Below the pieces are notes generated by a model that was not told the origin of the DNA, did no database searches, and worked only from the letters and a program-made list of their open reading frames with translations. This document shows, piece by piece, positions 43,108 through 51,632 of a stretch of 64,000 bases of DNA. Origin of the DNA: Actinoplanes sp. TFC3. Lineage in GTDB: Bacteria > Actinomycetota > Actinomycetes > Mycobacteriales > Micromonosporaceae. Positions within the stretch are counted from its first letter, which is position 1, and every line of letters begins with the position of its first letter. The stretch is from assembly GCF_001553785.1 (NCBI RefSeq), contig NZ_LOJP01000001.1, forward strand, positions 5,825,009 through 5,889,008, read 5' to 3'. The translations under genes were made by a program, and so were the position numbers.

Positions 43108-43707
43108 GTGAGGACCTTATTTCCCCCGTACGCCCACCCGTCGCCCGAGCACGCCGCCGACCCGGACACCTGGGTCGTGCAGGAGCACCCCGGCCGGCGC
43201 CGCTCCCGGCACCACGCGCTGGGCCGGGTGGACCTGGACTGGGGCGGGCGCTCGCTGGCCGACGTGCTCGCCGACGTGGACTCGTGGCGCGAAGACGGTG
43301 CCGAGGGGCTGTTCCTGGACCGTGCGCCGGCCGGGTCGGGTGGGGTCGGGCCGGTGGCGTTGATCGTCCGGCTGGCCGCCCGGCGCGGATTGCACCGGGT
43401 GGTGCTCAACCCCGGGGTGCCGACCCACCCGCTCTACCGCGATCTCGGGGTGCAGATCTGCACGTTCGACGGGGCGTGGACCTCGTACCAGGGGTGGGCC
43501 GGGGACGGGGTGGAGCCGGGCGACGGGCATCTCGTACACGGGGTGCCGGCCGAGATGCTCACCGCGGCCCGCCGGTTGATGGGCCGGCGCGGGGCCGGGT
43601 TCGGGCTGGCCACCGATGCCAGCCCGTACGGCGGTGGCACGCTCAGCGAAGCGGCTTGCGAGGACGCGGCTGACAGCGCGGACAGCTGTACGACGAGCGG
43701 TTCATGA
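43108..43707 (+). CDS. spherulin-4-like protein, possibly non-catalytic
   Basis: The 199-residue protein fits the spherulation-specific family 4 barrel: MRTLFPPYAHPSPEHAADP, GAEGLFLDRAPAG, RVVLNPGVPTHPLYRDLGV, ICTFDGAWTSYQGW and HLVHGVPAEMLTAARRLMG. Relatives include Sph3/Ega3 galactosaminogalactan hydrolases. The usual FxDE motif is FLDR here and no signal peptide exists, so it may be inactive or intracellular. The last 21 residues lie in a 65-nt convergent overlap with mutM. GTG 43108 follows GGAGG. Confidence 0.65.
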   Translation: MRTLFPPYAHPSPEHAADPDTWVVQEHPGRRRSRHHALGRVDLDWGGRSLADVLADVDSWREDGAEGLFLDRAPAGSGGVGPVALIVRLAARRGLHRVVLNPGVPTHPLYRDLGVQICTFDGAWTSYQGWAGDGVEPGDGHLVHGVPAEMLTAARRLMGRRGAGFGLATDASPYGGGTLSEAACEDAADSADSCTTSGS

Positions 43708-44497
43708 ACTGCTCGCGGCGGATGGCCGTGCCGCACCGGTGACACGGCTGTCCCTCGCGCCCGTAGGCGTTCAGCGAACGGTCGAAGTAGCCGCTTTCGC
43801 CGTTCACGTTCACGTAGAGCGCATCGAAGCTGGTCCCGCCGACCTGGATGGCCTCACCGAGTACGTCGCGTACATCGGCGAGCAGGCGTCGTACCGCTGG
43901 CTTGGTCAAGGCATCTGTGGGCCGCGCGCCGTGCAGCTTGACCCGCCAGAGCGCCTCGTCGGCATAGATGTTGCCGACGCCGGAGATCAGCGTCTGGTCC
44001 AGCAGCGCCCGCTTGATCTCGGTGTGCTTGGCCCGCAGCGAGGCGTTGAACTTGTCGTCGTCGAACAGCGGGTCCATCGGGTCGCGGGCGATGTGCGCGA
44101 TCTCCTCGGGCAGCTCGGCGCCCCCCTCGGACACCGACAGTCCACCGAACGTGCGCTGGTCGACGAAGCGCAACTCCGGGCCGTCATCGGCGAACTGGAA
44201 GCGCACCCGCAGGTGGGTCTCGTCGGGCGCCTCATGCGGCTGCATGAGTAGCTGACCGCTCATCCCCAGGTGGGCGATGATCGCGTCGCCGGAATCCAGC
44301 GGCAGCCACAGGTACTTGCCACGGCGTGCGACGCCGGTGACCGTGCGCCCGGCGAGCACGGCCGCGAAGTGCACATCGCCGGGCAGGTGACGCCGGATCG
44401 CCCGGGGGTGGCGCACCTCGACCGCCTCGATGCGCCGGCCCGGCACCCACTTGGCCAAGCCCAGCCGGACCGTTTCAACCTCAGGAAGCTCAGGCAA
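43643..44497 (-). CDS. mutM: formamidopyrimidine-DNA glycosylase (Fpg)
   Basis: MutM removes 8-oxoguanine and cleaves the abasic site. The start is fixed by biochemistry: the mature enzyme needs an N-terminal Pro, so TTG 44497 giving MPELPEVE is chosen over TTG 44503, with GAGGGG 6-7 nt upstream. Catalytic Glu3, Lys in GKYLWLPLDSG and ISGVGNIYADEALW are present. The C-terminal zinc finger is CHRCGTAIRREQF with SYSCPRC. The length is 284 residues. It lies 10 nt after the membrane mannosyltransferase. Confidence 0.95.
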   Translation of the reverse strand: MPELPEVETVRLGLAKWVPGRRIEAVEVRHPRAIRRHLPGDVHFAAVLAGRTVTGVARRGKYLWLPLDSGDAIIAHLGMSGQLLMQPHEAPDETHLRVRFQFADDGPELRFVDQRTFGGLSVSEGGAELPEEIAHIARDPMDPLFDDDKFNASLRAKHTEIKRALLDQTLISGVGNIYADEALWRVKLHGARPTDALTKPAVRRLLADVRDVLGEAIQVGGTSFDALYVNVNGESGYFDRSLNAYGREGQPCHRCGTAIRREQFMNRSSYSCPRCQPRPRKPLR

Positions 44498-44507
44498 GAT
44501 CAACCCC

Positions 44508-45731
44508 TCAGATGGTGTACGGCCACACTGCTACGAGATAGGCGCCGTACCAGAGCCCGAACGCGCCCCAGGCACAGATGGCCAGGATGGCGACCCGGGG
44601 ACGTGCCTTGGTAGCGGCGGCAACCGCGGGCAGGAGGGTCAACAGTACGGGCAGCAGCAGCCGCGGCTTGGAGTGGTAATAGCCGGCCTGGCCGTAGACG
44701 AGAACCATGGCCACCAATCCGTACACCGCCAGCGGCAGCCAGGGCCGCCCGGCCAGTGCGACACCGGCGGCCACCGCGGCGACCAGCAGGATCAGCGCGA
44801 CGCTCATCGGCACCCAGCCGTCGCCCACGCTCAGCGTGTCGCCGAGGAACGTCAGCGTGCTGCTGCCGTAGTCGAACGATGTCCCCCACCCGGCGGTCTG
44901 GATCTTGAACCAGGCGTCCGGCTCGCCGACCCGCCACCCGACCCAGCCCAGGTACGCGGGCACCCCGGCCAGCGCTACGGCTGCGGCCACCAGCGGCGGC
45001 CACTTCTTCTCCCCCGCCCTGACGTTGGCGTCGCCCGCCTCTTCGCCCGCCCTTGCGCCGGCCTTGTCGCCGGCTCGAACTGCCAGGATCGCGGCGACGG
45101 CCAGGCCCACGGCTGCGGCGGCGCCGGTCGGGCGGGTGAGCGCGCAGCCCAACCCCAGCACCCCGGCGGCCCACCAGACCTTGCGGTGCGCGGCGGCGAA
45201 CATGCCGGCCACCAGCGCCAGGAACAGGCTCTCGGAGTACGCCATGGACAGCACCACCGACATCGGGGCGCTGCAGCAGATCGCCGCCAGCGCCCAGCCC
45301 GCCTTGCGAGAACCGAACAAGGTGGTGCCCAGCAGGTGCAGGGCGACGGCCGCGCCGATCGAGGCGAGCCAGCTCACCGTGAGCGCGGCAGTGCCCGAGC
45401 TGAAGCCCAGCGTGGTGAGCAGCCGGATCAGCATCGGGTAGAGCGGGAAGAACGCCAGCTCGTTGCCCTCAAGCGTGCCGGTGGGCCCGTACGTGTAGCC
45501 GGTCGGGTAACCCGCGGCCACCCGCTGGAACCAGCCGCCGTCCCAGATCAGCAGGTTGCTGCGCAGCCCGGCCGGCTCCTCGATGGACCGGTCCAGCCCG
45601 ACCAGCAGCAGGATCTGGACAACCCGGGTCAGCGCCAGGATGCCGATCGCGATGCCGGCCCCTCGCCAGCGCCCGGCCAGGTCCCAGAGCCGGGTTGTCC
45701 GCACGTCCGGCTCAGCCACCGCCGTACTCAC
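44508..45731 (-). CDS. polytopic membrane glycosyltransferase (PIG-V/mannosyltransferase-like)
   Basis: The 407-residue protein has about ten membrane segments. Near the N-terminus WDGGWFQRVAAGYP carries the Asp typical of the first loop in GT-C enzymes, and NELAFFPLYPMLIRLL resembles the PIG-V family. It would transfer a polyprenyl-linked sugar, likely mannose, to lipids or proteins outside the membrane. Its start overlaps the rnc stop by 4 nt, so this accessory gene is inside the mutM-rnc operon. Confidence 0.75.
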   Translation of the reverse strand: MSTAVAEPDVRTTRLWDLAGRWRGAGIAIGILALTRVVQILLLVGLDRSIEEPAGLRSNLLIWDGGWFQRVAAGYPTGYTYGPTGTLEGNELAFFPLYPMLIRLLTTLGFSSGTAALTVSWLASIGAAVALHLLGTTLFGSRKAGWALAAICCSAPMSVVLSMAYSESLFLALVAGMFAAAHRKVWWAAGVLGLGCALTRPTGAAAAVGLAVAAILAVRAGDKAGARAGEEAGDANVRAGEKKWPPLVAAAVALAGVPAYLGWVGWRVGEPDAWFKIQTAGWGTSFDYGSSTLTFLGDTLSVGDGWVPMSVALILLVAAVAAGVALAGRPWLPLAVYGLVAMVLVYGQAGYYHSKPRLLLPVLLTLLPAVAAATKARPRVAILAICAWGAFGLWYGAYLVAVWPYTI

Positions 45732-46534
45732 TGCTCGTCTTTTTCTTCTTCTTGCTCAACGTCTTCCTGCTCGACGTGCCCGCCCCCGGCCACGGCCGGC
45801 GGCGGCGTCTCGGCCTGCGAGCGCTCGGTGAGGATGCGCCACGCCGCGGCGGCCGCCCGCTGCTCGGCCTGCTTCTTGCTGCGCCCGTCCGAGCCGCCGT
45901 AGCGCTCACCGGCCACCACCACCCAGGCGGTGAAGGTCTTGGCGTGATCCGGCCCGGCGTCCTCGATCACGTAGTCGGGCACGCCCAGCCCCAGCGCCGC
46001 GGTCAGCTCCTGCAGGCTGGTTTTCCAGTCCAGCGCGGCGCCGCGCCCGGCCGACTCGGCCATCAGCGGGTCGAACAGCCGGTGGATGACCTCGCCGGCC
46101 ACTTCGAGGCCGTGCTCGAGGTAAATCGCCCCGAGCAGCGCCTCCAGGGTGTCGGCGAGGATGCTGGCCTTGTCGCGCCCGCCGGTGGTCTCCTCGCCCT
46201 TGCCGAGCAGCAGATGCGGGCCGAGCCCCTGCGGACCCAGCGTGCGGGCGACATCGGCCAGCGCGTGCATGTTGACCACGCTGGCGCGCAGCTTGGCGAG
46301 CTGGCCCTCGGGCAGGTCCGGGTGGTTGTGGAACAGCGCCGAGGTGATGACCACGCCGAGTACCGAGTCGCCGAGGAACTCCAGGCGCTCGTTGGTGGGC
46401 AGGCCGCCGTTCTCATAGGCGTACGAGCGGTGGGTGAGCGCACGCTCCAGCAACTCCGCTTCGAACGGGATGCCGAACGCCTCCTGCAGCGGTTCGGTGG
46501 AGGGCCGGAACCGACGTCTGTCGTTACTGCTCAT
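45728..46534 (-). CDS. rnc: ribonuclease III
   Basis: RNase III cuts double-stranded RNA and processes rRNA. The catalytic domain has ERLEFLGDSVLGVVIT (signature) and ADTLEALLGAIYLEHG (acidic metal residues). The double-stranded RNA-binding domain runs from DWKTSLQELTA to KKQAEQRAAAAAW. The C-terminus adds an acidic, Glu-rich tail. At 268 residues it is slightly long. It overlaps the plsX stop by 11 nt and the mannosyltransferase by 4 nt. Confidence 0.95.
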   Translation of the reverse strand: MSSNDRRRFRPSTEPLQEAFGIPFEAELLERALTHRSYAYENGGLPTNERLEFLGDSVLGVVITSALFHNHPDLPEGQLAKLRASVVNMHALADVARTLGPQGLGPHLLLGKGEETTGGRDKASILADTLEALLGAIYLEHGLEVAGEVIHRLFDPLMAESAGRGAALDWKTSLQELTAALGLGVPDYVIEDAGPDHAKTFTAWVVVAGERYGGSDGRSKKQAEQRAAAAAWRILTERSQAETPPPAVAGGGHVEQEDVEQEEEKDEQ

Positions 46535-47657
46535 GAACCACCTCTTGCGCTTGGGGGATCTCTGGGCCGCGGATCAGTTCGGCGATGACCGGTACGGCAC
46601 CGTGGCGGTGCAGGGTAGCGGCAAGCCCGATCCCGGCCGCAACGTCCTGCCACGAAGCCGCGCCGTGACACACCACCACCGTGCCACCCACCCCGAGCAA
46701 CACGGCGGCGCGCGGCGGTGTCTCCTGCGCGGGATTCGGAGCACCGAGTGTGGCGTACGCGCTCTCGAGCCCCTTGAGCAGCACGTTGCCGCTGAACCCG
46801 TCGGTCACCACCACGTCGGCAGGCCCACCGCTGACCACGTCGTTGCCCTCGACCAGCCCGGCGTAGCGAGCCCCGGCAGGCCATCGCAGGCCGGCGATCA
46901 ACTCGGGCGCGGCGCGGCGCAGCCGGTCACCCTTGCCACGCTCGGTGCCGATGGTGAGCAGGCCCACACGCGGGGCCGGGACGCCGTACACGATCGAGGC
47001 GTACGCAGCACCGAGGCGAGCATGGGTGGCCAGGGTAGCGGCATCCGGGTCGACGGAGGAACCCACGTCGAGCAGGACGATCCGGCCGGCCTCGCTGGGC
47101 AGCACGGCAGCCAGCGGAGGGCGCCGGATGCCGGGCCAGCGACCGAGCAGCCGGGCGGCGGAAAGCACGATGGTGCCGGTGTCACCGGCGGAAAGAACGG
47201 CATCGGCCAGCCCGTCGGCCACCGCCTGAACGGCCGCCCGGGTGCAAGCGGCGGCGATTTCCCGGCTGGGCTCGACCACTTCGAGGGCTGACGGGCTGTT
47301 TGCCGCGGCGGCCTCCCGGCTGTGCTCGACCGCTTCGAGCTTTCCAGCGGCCGCGAGGGCAGGGAACGGGAGGGCGCTCACCCGGGCGCGAGATGCGGCG
47401 GGGAGGGCGGACAGAAGTAGCTCGGCGGCCTCGGGTGGGCCGACGAGCAACAGCGTAAGGGCTGGGTCGGCCTGGCAGGCGCGCAGAGCGCCGTCAACCA
47501 CGACGGCGGGAGCTTGGTCCCCGCCGAGGAGGTCGACGGCGATCCGCGCCGTGCCCGGGTCCGCTGCTGCTCCGGCCGGGTGGCTGGAGAGCTGCGGATC
47601 CGGGTCACCGGATCGCCGTTGCCCGGGCTCGACCCGCCCGATAATCGGGCGCGTCAC
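46524..47657 (-). CDS. plsX: phosphate acyltransferase PlsX
   Basis: PlsX makes acyl-phosphate from acyl-ACP for phosphatidic acid synthesis with PlsY. Visible motifs are RIAVDLLGGDQAP at the N-terminus, SAGDTGTIVLSA, VLLDVGSSVDP, TIGTERGKGDRL, and VEGNDVVSGGPADVVVTDGF. GTG 47657 lies 10 nt after the rpmF stop; about 25 residues precede the conserved start. The internal insert with SREAAAANS is unusual. rpmF-plsX order is typical. Confidence 0.9.
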   Translation of the reverse strand: MTRPIIGRVEPGQRRSGDPDPQLSSHPAGAAADPGTARIAVDLLGGDQAPAVVVDGALRACQADPALTLLLVGPPEAAELLLSALPAASRARVSALPFPALAAAGKLEAVEHSREAAAANSPSALEVVEPSREIAAACTRAAVQAVADGLADAVLSAGDTGTIVLSAARLLGRWPGIRRPPLAAVLPSEAGRIVLLDVGSSVDPDAATLATHARLGAAYASIVYGVPAPRVGLLTIGTERGKGDRLRRAAPELIAGLRWPAGARYAGLVEGNDVVSGGPADVVVTDGFSGNVLLKGLESAYATLGAPNPAQETPPRAAVLLGVGGTVVVCHGAASWQDVAAGIGLAATLHRHGAVPVIAELIRGPEIPQAQEVVHEQ

Positions 47658-47667
47658 TCCGCGAGGC

Positions 47668-47841
47668 TCAGACCTCGACGACCTGACGGCCGTTGTAGGT
47701 GCCACAGACCCCGCACGCAGTGTGCGGCAGGTGCGGCGACTTGCACTGGGGGCATTCCACGGTCTGCACCGCGGTCGCCTTCCAGTTCGCCCGGCGAGAC
47801 CGGGTGTTGCTGCGCGACATCTTGCGCTTGGGGACGGCCAC
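47668..47841 (-). CDS. rpmF: 50S ribosomal protein L32, zinc-ribbon form
   Basis: The 57-residue protein begins MAVPKRKMSRSNTRSRRANW and contains CPQCKSPHLPHTACGVC, a four-Cys zinc ribbon (C+ form). It is part of the large subunit. GGAG precedes GTG 47841 by 7 nt. It is followed by plsX and preceded by DUF177, the standard order in many bacteria. Confidence 0.96.
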   Translation of the reverse strand: MAVPKRKMSRSNTRSRRANWKATAVQTVECPQCKSPHLPHTACGVCGTYNGRQVVEV

Positions 47842-47846
47842 GGTAC

Positions 47847-48413
47847 CTACTCCTCGTTGTTCGTAATGTTGCGCAAAGCGGCCCAGCGGGCGTCGATGAC
47901 CTCGTGACTGTGGTCGGCCGGAAGGTCGTCGAAATGCACCCCGCACTCGGGGCACAGCCCGGGGCAGTCCGGCCGGCAGACCGGGTTCGTCGGCAGCGTC
48001 AGCACCACCGCGTCCCGTACTGCCGGTTCCAGGTCGATCAGGTCGCCCTGCATGCGGCCGACCTCGTCCTCGTCCGTCGTCTCTTCCGTGGTGCTGTCCT
48101 CGTAGGCGAACAGCTCCGCGATCGAGACGTCGAACGTCTGATCGATCTCGTTGAGGCAGCGCCCGCACTCGCCGGTGAGCGAGCCGCGCACGTTGCCGCT
48201 GACATACACACCCTCGGACACCGAGGTCAGGCTCAGATCGAGCTCGACGTCGGAGCCCTCGGGCACCGAGATCAATTCCAGGCCGAGGTCCGCCGGTGCC
48301 GGGATGACCCGCTTCAGGGCACGCGTCGCACCAGGCTGTCGCGGGAGCTTCGTCGTGTCGACGACCAGCGGCTGCCTGGGATCGAGGTCGTTCTGCGAAA
48401 TCTTGGGCATCAT
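47847..48413 (-). CDS. DUF177 (YceD-like) protein
   Basis: The 188-residue protein contains the DUF177 pattern: DVELDLSLTSVSEGVYVSG, GSLTGECGRCLNEI, then NPVCRPDCPGLCPECGVHF with clustered Cys that probably bind zinc. YceD-family proteins are co-transcribed with rpmF and linked to 23S rRNA accumulation in plants and E. coli. Acidic stretches lie mid-protein (TTEETTDEDE). It starts 5 nt before rpmF ends its leader. Confidence 0.9.
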   Translation of the reverse strand: MMPKISQNDLDPRQPLVVDTTKLPRQPGATRALKRVIPAPADLGLELISVPEGSDVELDLSLTSVSEGVYVSGNVRGSLTGECGRCLNEIDQTFDVSIAELFAYEDSTTEETTDEDEVGRMQGDLIDLEPAVRDAVVLTLPTNPVCRPDCPGLCPECGVHFDDLPADHSHEVIDARWAALRNITNNEE

Positions 48414-48503
48414 GAACTCTCAGCCATGGGTAGGCCGACAGAAAAGGTTACCTGAGCAGCGGGCCTAACGTCGAATCGACCCCTGCCAACCAGGACTGCC
48501 TGC

Positions 48504-49001
48504 TCAGAACGGCAGCGGGCGCTCGTTCTCCTCACCCTGGAACGTCCCGATCTCGCGCAGCGCGTGCATTTTGTCGCGGCCACGCTCTATCGATGACAGC
48601 GCCCGGGTGAGGAACTGCTCGAAGTTTGCCAGCGCGGTGTCGACGTAGTCGTCGACCTCCTCGCGCAGGCGCTGGGCCTCGGCTCGGGCCTCCGCGATGA
48701 TCCGGGCGCCCTCGTGCTCGGCCGAGACTGTGATCTCGTTCACCGACACCAGCCGGGCGTGCTCGGTCTCGCCCTCACTGATGATGCGGTCGGCCTCGCG
48801 CTTGCCGGCGTCGATGATCTTGTCGCGCTCCTCCAGGAGCGCGACCGCCCGGCGCAGGTCACCCGGGAGTTCCGAGCGCAATTCGTCCAGGAGAGCGACC
48901 ATCTCGGCGCGGTCGAACATGTAGTTCGTCCGGGACATCGGCACCGACCGTGCCTGCTCCACCATGGAGATGATCTCGTCGATGCGGTCGAGCGGATCCA
49001 C
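48504..49001 (-). CDS. SepIVA-like DivIVA-domain coiled-coil protein
   Basis: The 165-residue protein has a short N-terminal DivIVA-like segment (DPLDRIDEIISMVEQARSVP) and a long coiled coil (YMFDRAEMVALLDEL to VDTALANFEQFL). Gene order (coaD-this-DUF177-rnc) matches Mycobacterium Rv2927c, the septum-associated SepIVA. By synteny it is likely a cell-division or polar membrane-organising protein. GTG 49001 follows GGAGTGAGG. Confidence 0.82.
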   Translation of the reverse strand: MDPLDRIDEIISMVEQARSVPMSRTNYMFDRAEMVALLDELRSELPGDLRRAVALLEERDKIIDAGKREADRIISEGETEHARLVSVNEITVSAEHEGARIIAEARAEAQRLREEVDDYVDTALANFEQFLTRALSSIERGRDKMHALREIGTFQGEENERPLPF

Positions 49002-49092
49002 CGGCGCCTCACTCCTGTCAGCTCGCACTCACGCTGAGTGGTGCGATCACGTTACTGCCGAACCCCGCGGCAAGACCGCGAAGGCCACGCCG

Positions 49093-49572
49093 TCAGTTTT
49101 GCCGCAATCTCGCCGCGAGCCGCTCCCGGACGAAATCCGGCACGTACGACGACGCGTCGCCGCCCCACTTGACGACATCCTTCACCAGGCTCGACGAGAG
49201 GAACGAATACAGCGGGTTGGTGGGCATGAACAGCGTCTCAACCCCGGACAGCCCGATGTTCATCTGCGCCATCTGCAATTCGTAGTCGAAGTCGCTGACC
49301 GCGCGCAGCCCCTTGATCACCACCGCCGCGCCCTGAGCCCGGCAGAAGTCGACAAGCAGGCCGTGGAAGGACTCGACGCGCACGTTGCCGTACCCCGAGG
49401 TCGCCTCGCGCAGCATCTCGATGCGCTCCTCGATGGTGAAGACCCCGGTCTTCGAGTGGTTGATGAGCACGCCGACGATGACTTCGTCGAACAGCTGGCT
49501 GGCCCGCCCGACGATGTCGAGGTGACCGTTGGTGACCGGATCGAAAGAACCGGGACAGACCGCACGTCTCAT
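49093..49572 (-). CDS. coaD: phosphopantetheine adenylyltransferase
   Basis: CoaD transfers AMP to 4'-phosphopantetheine in coenzyme A synthesis. Signature elements are RAVCPGSFDPVTNGHLDIVGRA (xxGH nucleotidyltransferase motif), VVIKGLRAVSDFDYELQMAQMN, and SSSLVKDVVKWGGD. The 159-residue length is normal. Its start ATG 49572 overlaps the rsmD stop by 4 nt (ATGA). Confidence 0.95.
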   Translation of the reverse strand: MRRAVCPGSFDPVTNGHLDIVGRASQLFDEVIVGVLINHSKTGVFTIEERIEMLREATSGYGNVRVESFHGLLVDFCRAQGAAVVIKGLRAVSDFDYELQMAQMNIGLSGVETLFMPTNPLYSFLSSSLVKDVVKWGGDASSYVPDFVRERLAARLRQN

Positions 49573-50144
49573 GAGCGGCGACCGTACCAAAGAGTAGTTT
49601 CGCCGTAACGCCGGCTTCGATCGGCAGTGATGCCGTCCACCCAGCTCAGCGGCTCCCCGCGTACCGAGGTCCGCGACGACCGCTCGAAGGCCAGCACCGC
49701 GCCCTCGGCCAGCCACCCGTTGTCCACGAGGGCTTGCTGCACCAGTTCCACTTCGTCATCGGTGACCGCATAGGGCGGATCGGCGAAGATCACGTCGAAG
49801 GGTCCCCCGTCGGGCGGCTGCGCGAGCACCTGCGTCACCTTGCCGGTGACAAGCCGGGCAGCATTGCCAACGCGCAGCGTGACGATGTTGTCGCGGATGG
49901 CTCGGGCCGCGCGGGCGTCAGCCTCCACAAGCACCGCGAAAGCCGCACCTCTCGACAAAGATTCCAAACCGACTGCCCCCGAACCGGCATAAAGATCGGC
50001 GAATCGGGCGCCATCGAGGTCCACCATGGTGTCGAGCGCGCTGAACAGCGCCTCGCGTACGCGGTCCGATGTGGGCCTGGTCTTGTCGCCCGGCGGCGCC
50101 GCCAGCCTGCGGCCCCCATGTGCACCGGCGATGATCCTCGTCAT
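49569..50144 (-). CDS. rsmD: 16S rRNA (guanine-N2)-methyltransferase RsmD
   Basis: RsmD methylates G966 of 16S rRNA. The 191-residue Rossmann enzyme begins MTRIIAGAHGGRRLAAPPGD, includes FADLYAGSGAVGLESLSRGA (SAM binding) and FDVIFADPPYAV, the NPPY-like catalytic motif. The ORF can be extended upstream but only this ATG gives the family start. It is the first gene of the rsmD-coaD pair. Confidence 0.93.
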   Translation of the reverse strand: MTRIIAGAHGGRRLAAPPGDKTRPTSDRVREALFSALDTMVDLDGARFADLYAGSGAVGLESLSRGAAFAVLVEADARAARAIRDNIVTLRVGNAARLVTGKVTQVLAQPPDGGPFDVIFADPPYAVTDDEVELVQQALVDNGWLAEGAVLAFERSSRTSVRGEPLSWVDGITADRSRRYGETTLWYGRRS

Positions 50145-50490
50145 GCAGCCCCGTCCCGAGGTTTGACTAGCACGCTGTGACGCTACGCCACCACCTCCGG
50201 GCAGCCACTCCGAAGTGAACTTTTCCTTCCCGGCGAGCACGCAGAGCTTCAATGCGGACGCTCTCGGTCTAGCGAAGATCACAGATATGCATCAACCCGC
50301 TTAGGGCGGCCTGAGACGTTTTTCAAATTCCTGTGAGTCGCTATGGTCGCTGAGCCGCCGACGAAACGCTGTCGGCTCGACGATGCGGGGAGGCGTCGTC
50401 GCGGGCCATCGCGAACACTCATGAGCAAACGCGACGGTCGCCGAATTGCCTTCCTGTGCCGTACCCCTCGGTCCCCACACAGGAGTAGGC
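50145..50490. promoter_or_regulatory. 346-bp divergent promoter region
   Basis: This gap separates rsmD (minus) and the first LPXTG gene (plus). The plus-strand sequence around 50316-50347 has an AT-rich TTTTTCAAATTC followed by TATGGT (50342-50347), a plausible -10. No repeat, RNA gene or ORF was recognised. Confidence 0.4.
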
Positions 50491-51528
50491 GTGAACCTGC
50501 TTAAGTCCTCTCTCAAGCGCACCACGGCGCTTGCGGCCGGCGCCTTCGTCGGTCTGATCGGTGCCGTGGCCCTCACGAGTCCGGCCAGCGCGCACGCGCC
50601 TGTCATCTCCGGCCATGCCGACTGCACCACCGATGGCAACTGGAAGGTCGACTGGAAGGTCGCCAATGACTTCCGCCTCTGGGCCACGGTCCGCGAGGTC
50701 GTCACCTCCAACGGCGCCCCGGTGTCGGGCGACATCCAGGTCGGCAAGCAGGTTGCGCCGAACTACCGCTCGCCGCTGCGGGGCTCGAGCAAGGCGTCCA
50801 GCACCGACGAGAGCGTCAACCTCAAGGTGACCCTGAAGTGGGAAGACGACTTCATCAAGGACGCCAGCGTCACGGTGAACAAGCCGGCCAACTGCGGCCC
50901 GGTCACCCCGCCGTCGTCGCCGGCGCCGTCGACCCCCGCGTCGTCGGAGCCCAGCACTCCGGCTTCGGAGGAGCCCTCGACGCCTGCGTCCGAGGAGCCC
51001 AGCACCCCGGTTTCGGAGGAGCCCTCGACCCCCGCATCCGAGGAGCCCTCGACCCCCGCGTCGGAGGAGCCCAGCACCCCGCCGACCGACGAGCCCACCC
51101 CGCAGCCGACCCCCAGCTACGGCGAGGCCGAGCCGATCTTCGAGGTCACCTGTGACTCGCTGACCATCGGTCTGGACAACCCGGCCGACGGCGTTGAGAT
51201 CCCGCTGGTCCTCGAGCCCAACAAGGGCGACAAGGTCGTGCTCGACATCAAGCCGGGCGAGAAGAAGACCCACAAGTTCGCGGCCTCCGAGGGCTTCGAG
51301 ATCAAGGTCTACCTGCAGGGGTACGAGTCGCAGTCCGAGACCATCGCCTGGCAGACGCCGGACGGCTGCTCCACCGGTGGTGCCGGTGGCGGCGACGATG
51401 ACGGTGGAGCCCTGCCGGTGACCGGTGCCGCCGCGGGCAGCATCGCCGCCGGTGCGGGTGTCCTGCTCGCCGCCGGTATCACGCTGTTCTTCATCGCTCG
51501 CCGCCGCAAGGTCAAGTTCACCGCCTGA
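50491..51528 (+). CDS. LPXTG-anchored surface protein with PST-rich repeats
   Basis: The 345-residue protein has a Sec signal peptide (VNLLKSSLKRTTALAAGAFV to PASAHA). A beta-type N-terminal domain carries two Cys. A Pro/Ser/Thr/Glu repeat stalk (EEPSTPAS, about 7 copies) is followed by a second domain with FEVTCDSLTIGLDNPADG. The C-terminus is a sortase signal: LPVTG at residue 308, a membrane helix and RRRKVKFTA. It is covalently attached to peptidoglycan. AGGAGTAGGC lies before GTG 50491. Confidence 0.88.
   Translation: MNLLKSSLKRTTALAAGAFVGLIGAVALTSPASAHAPVISGHADCTTDGNWKVDWKVANDFRLWATVREVVTSNGAPVSGDIQVGKQVAPNYRSPLRGSSKASSTDESVNLKVTLKWEDDFIKDASVTVNKPANCGPVTPPSSPAPSTPASSEPSTPASEEPSTPASEEPSTPVSEEPSTPASEEPSTPASEEPSTPPTDEPTPQPTPSYGEAEPIFEVTCDSLTIGLDNPADGVEIPLVLEPNKGDKVVLDIKPGEKKTHKFAASEGFEIKVYLQGYESQSETIAWQTPDGCSTGGAGGGDDDGGALPVTGAAAGSIAAGAGVLLAAGITLFFIARRRKVKFTA
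50929..51080 (+). repeat. 24-bp coding repeats in the LPXTG protein stalk
   Basis: About seven imperfect copies of a 24-bp unit encode E-P-S-T-P-A-S-E. This array can expand or contract by slippage without breaking frame. Confidence 0.8.
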
Positions 51529-51563
51529 CCTGCTCCGCAGCGCCTAGCGCGTAACGCCTGAAC

Positions 51564-51603
51564 CGAAGGGCGCGTCGACCATCACCGGCCGGCGCGCCCT
51601 TCG
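51564..51603 (+). terminator. hairpin between the two LPXTG genes
   Basis: CGAAGGGCGCG (51564-51574) pairs perfectly with CGCGCCCTTCG (51593-51603) around an 18-nt loop. No T-run follows, so it may be a partial terminator or processing site. Confidence 0.55.
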
Positions 51604-51632
51604 CCATTCCCCTCACTGACAAGGCGGCTTCG

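Noticed and set aside
50929..51080. CRISPR-like array
   Set aside because: The 24-bp units are in-frame coding repeats without unique spacers.
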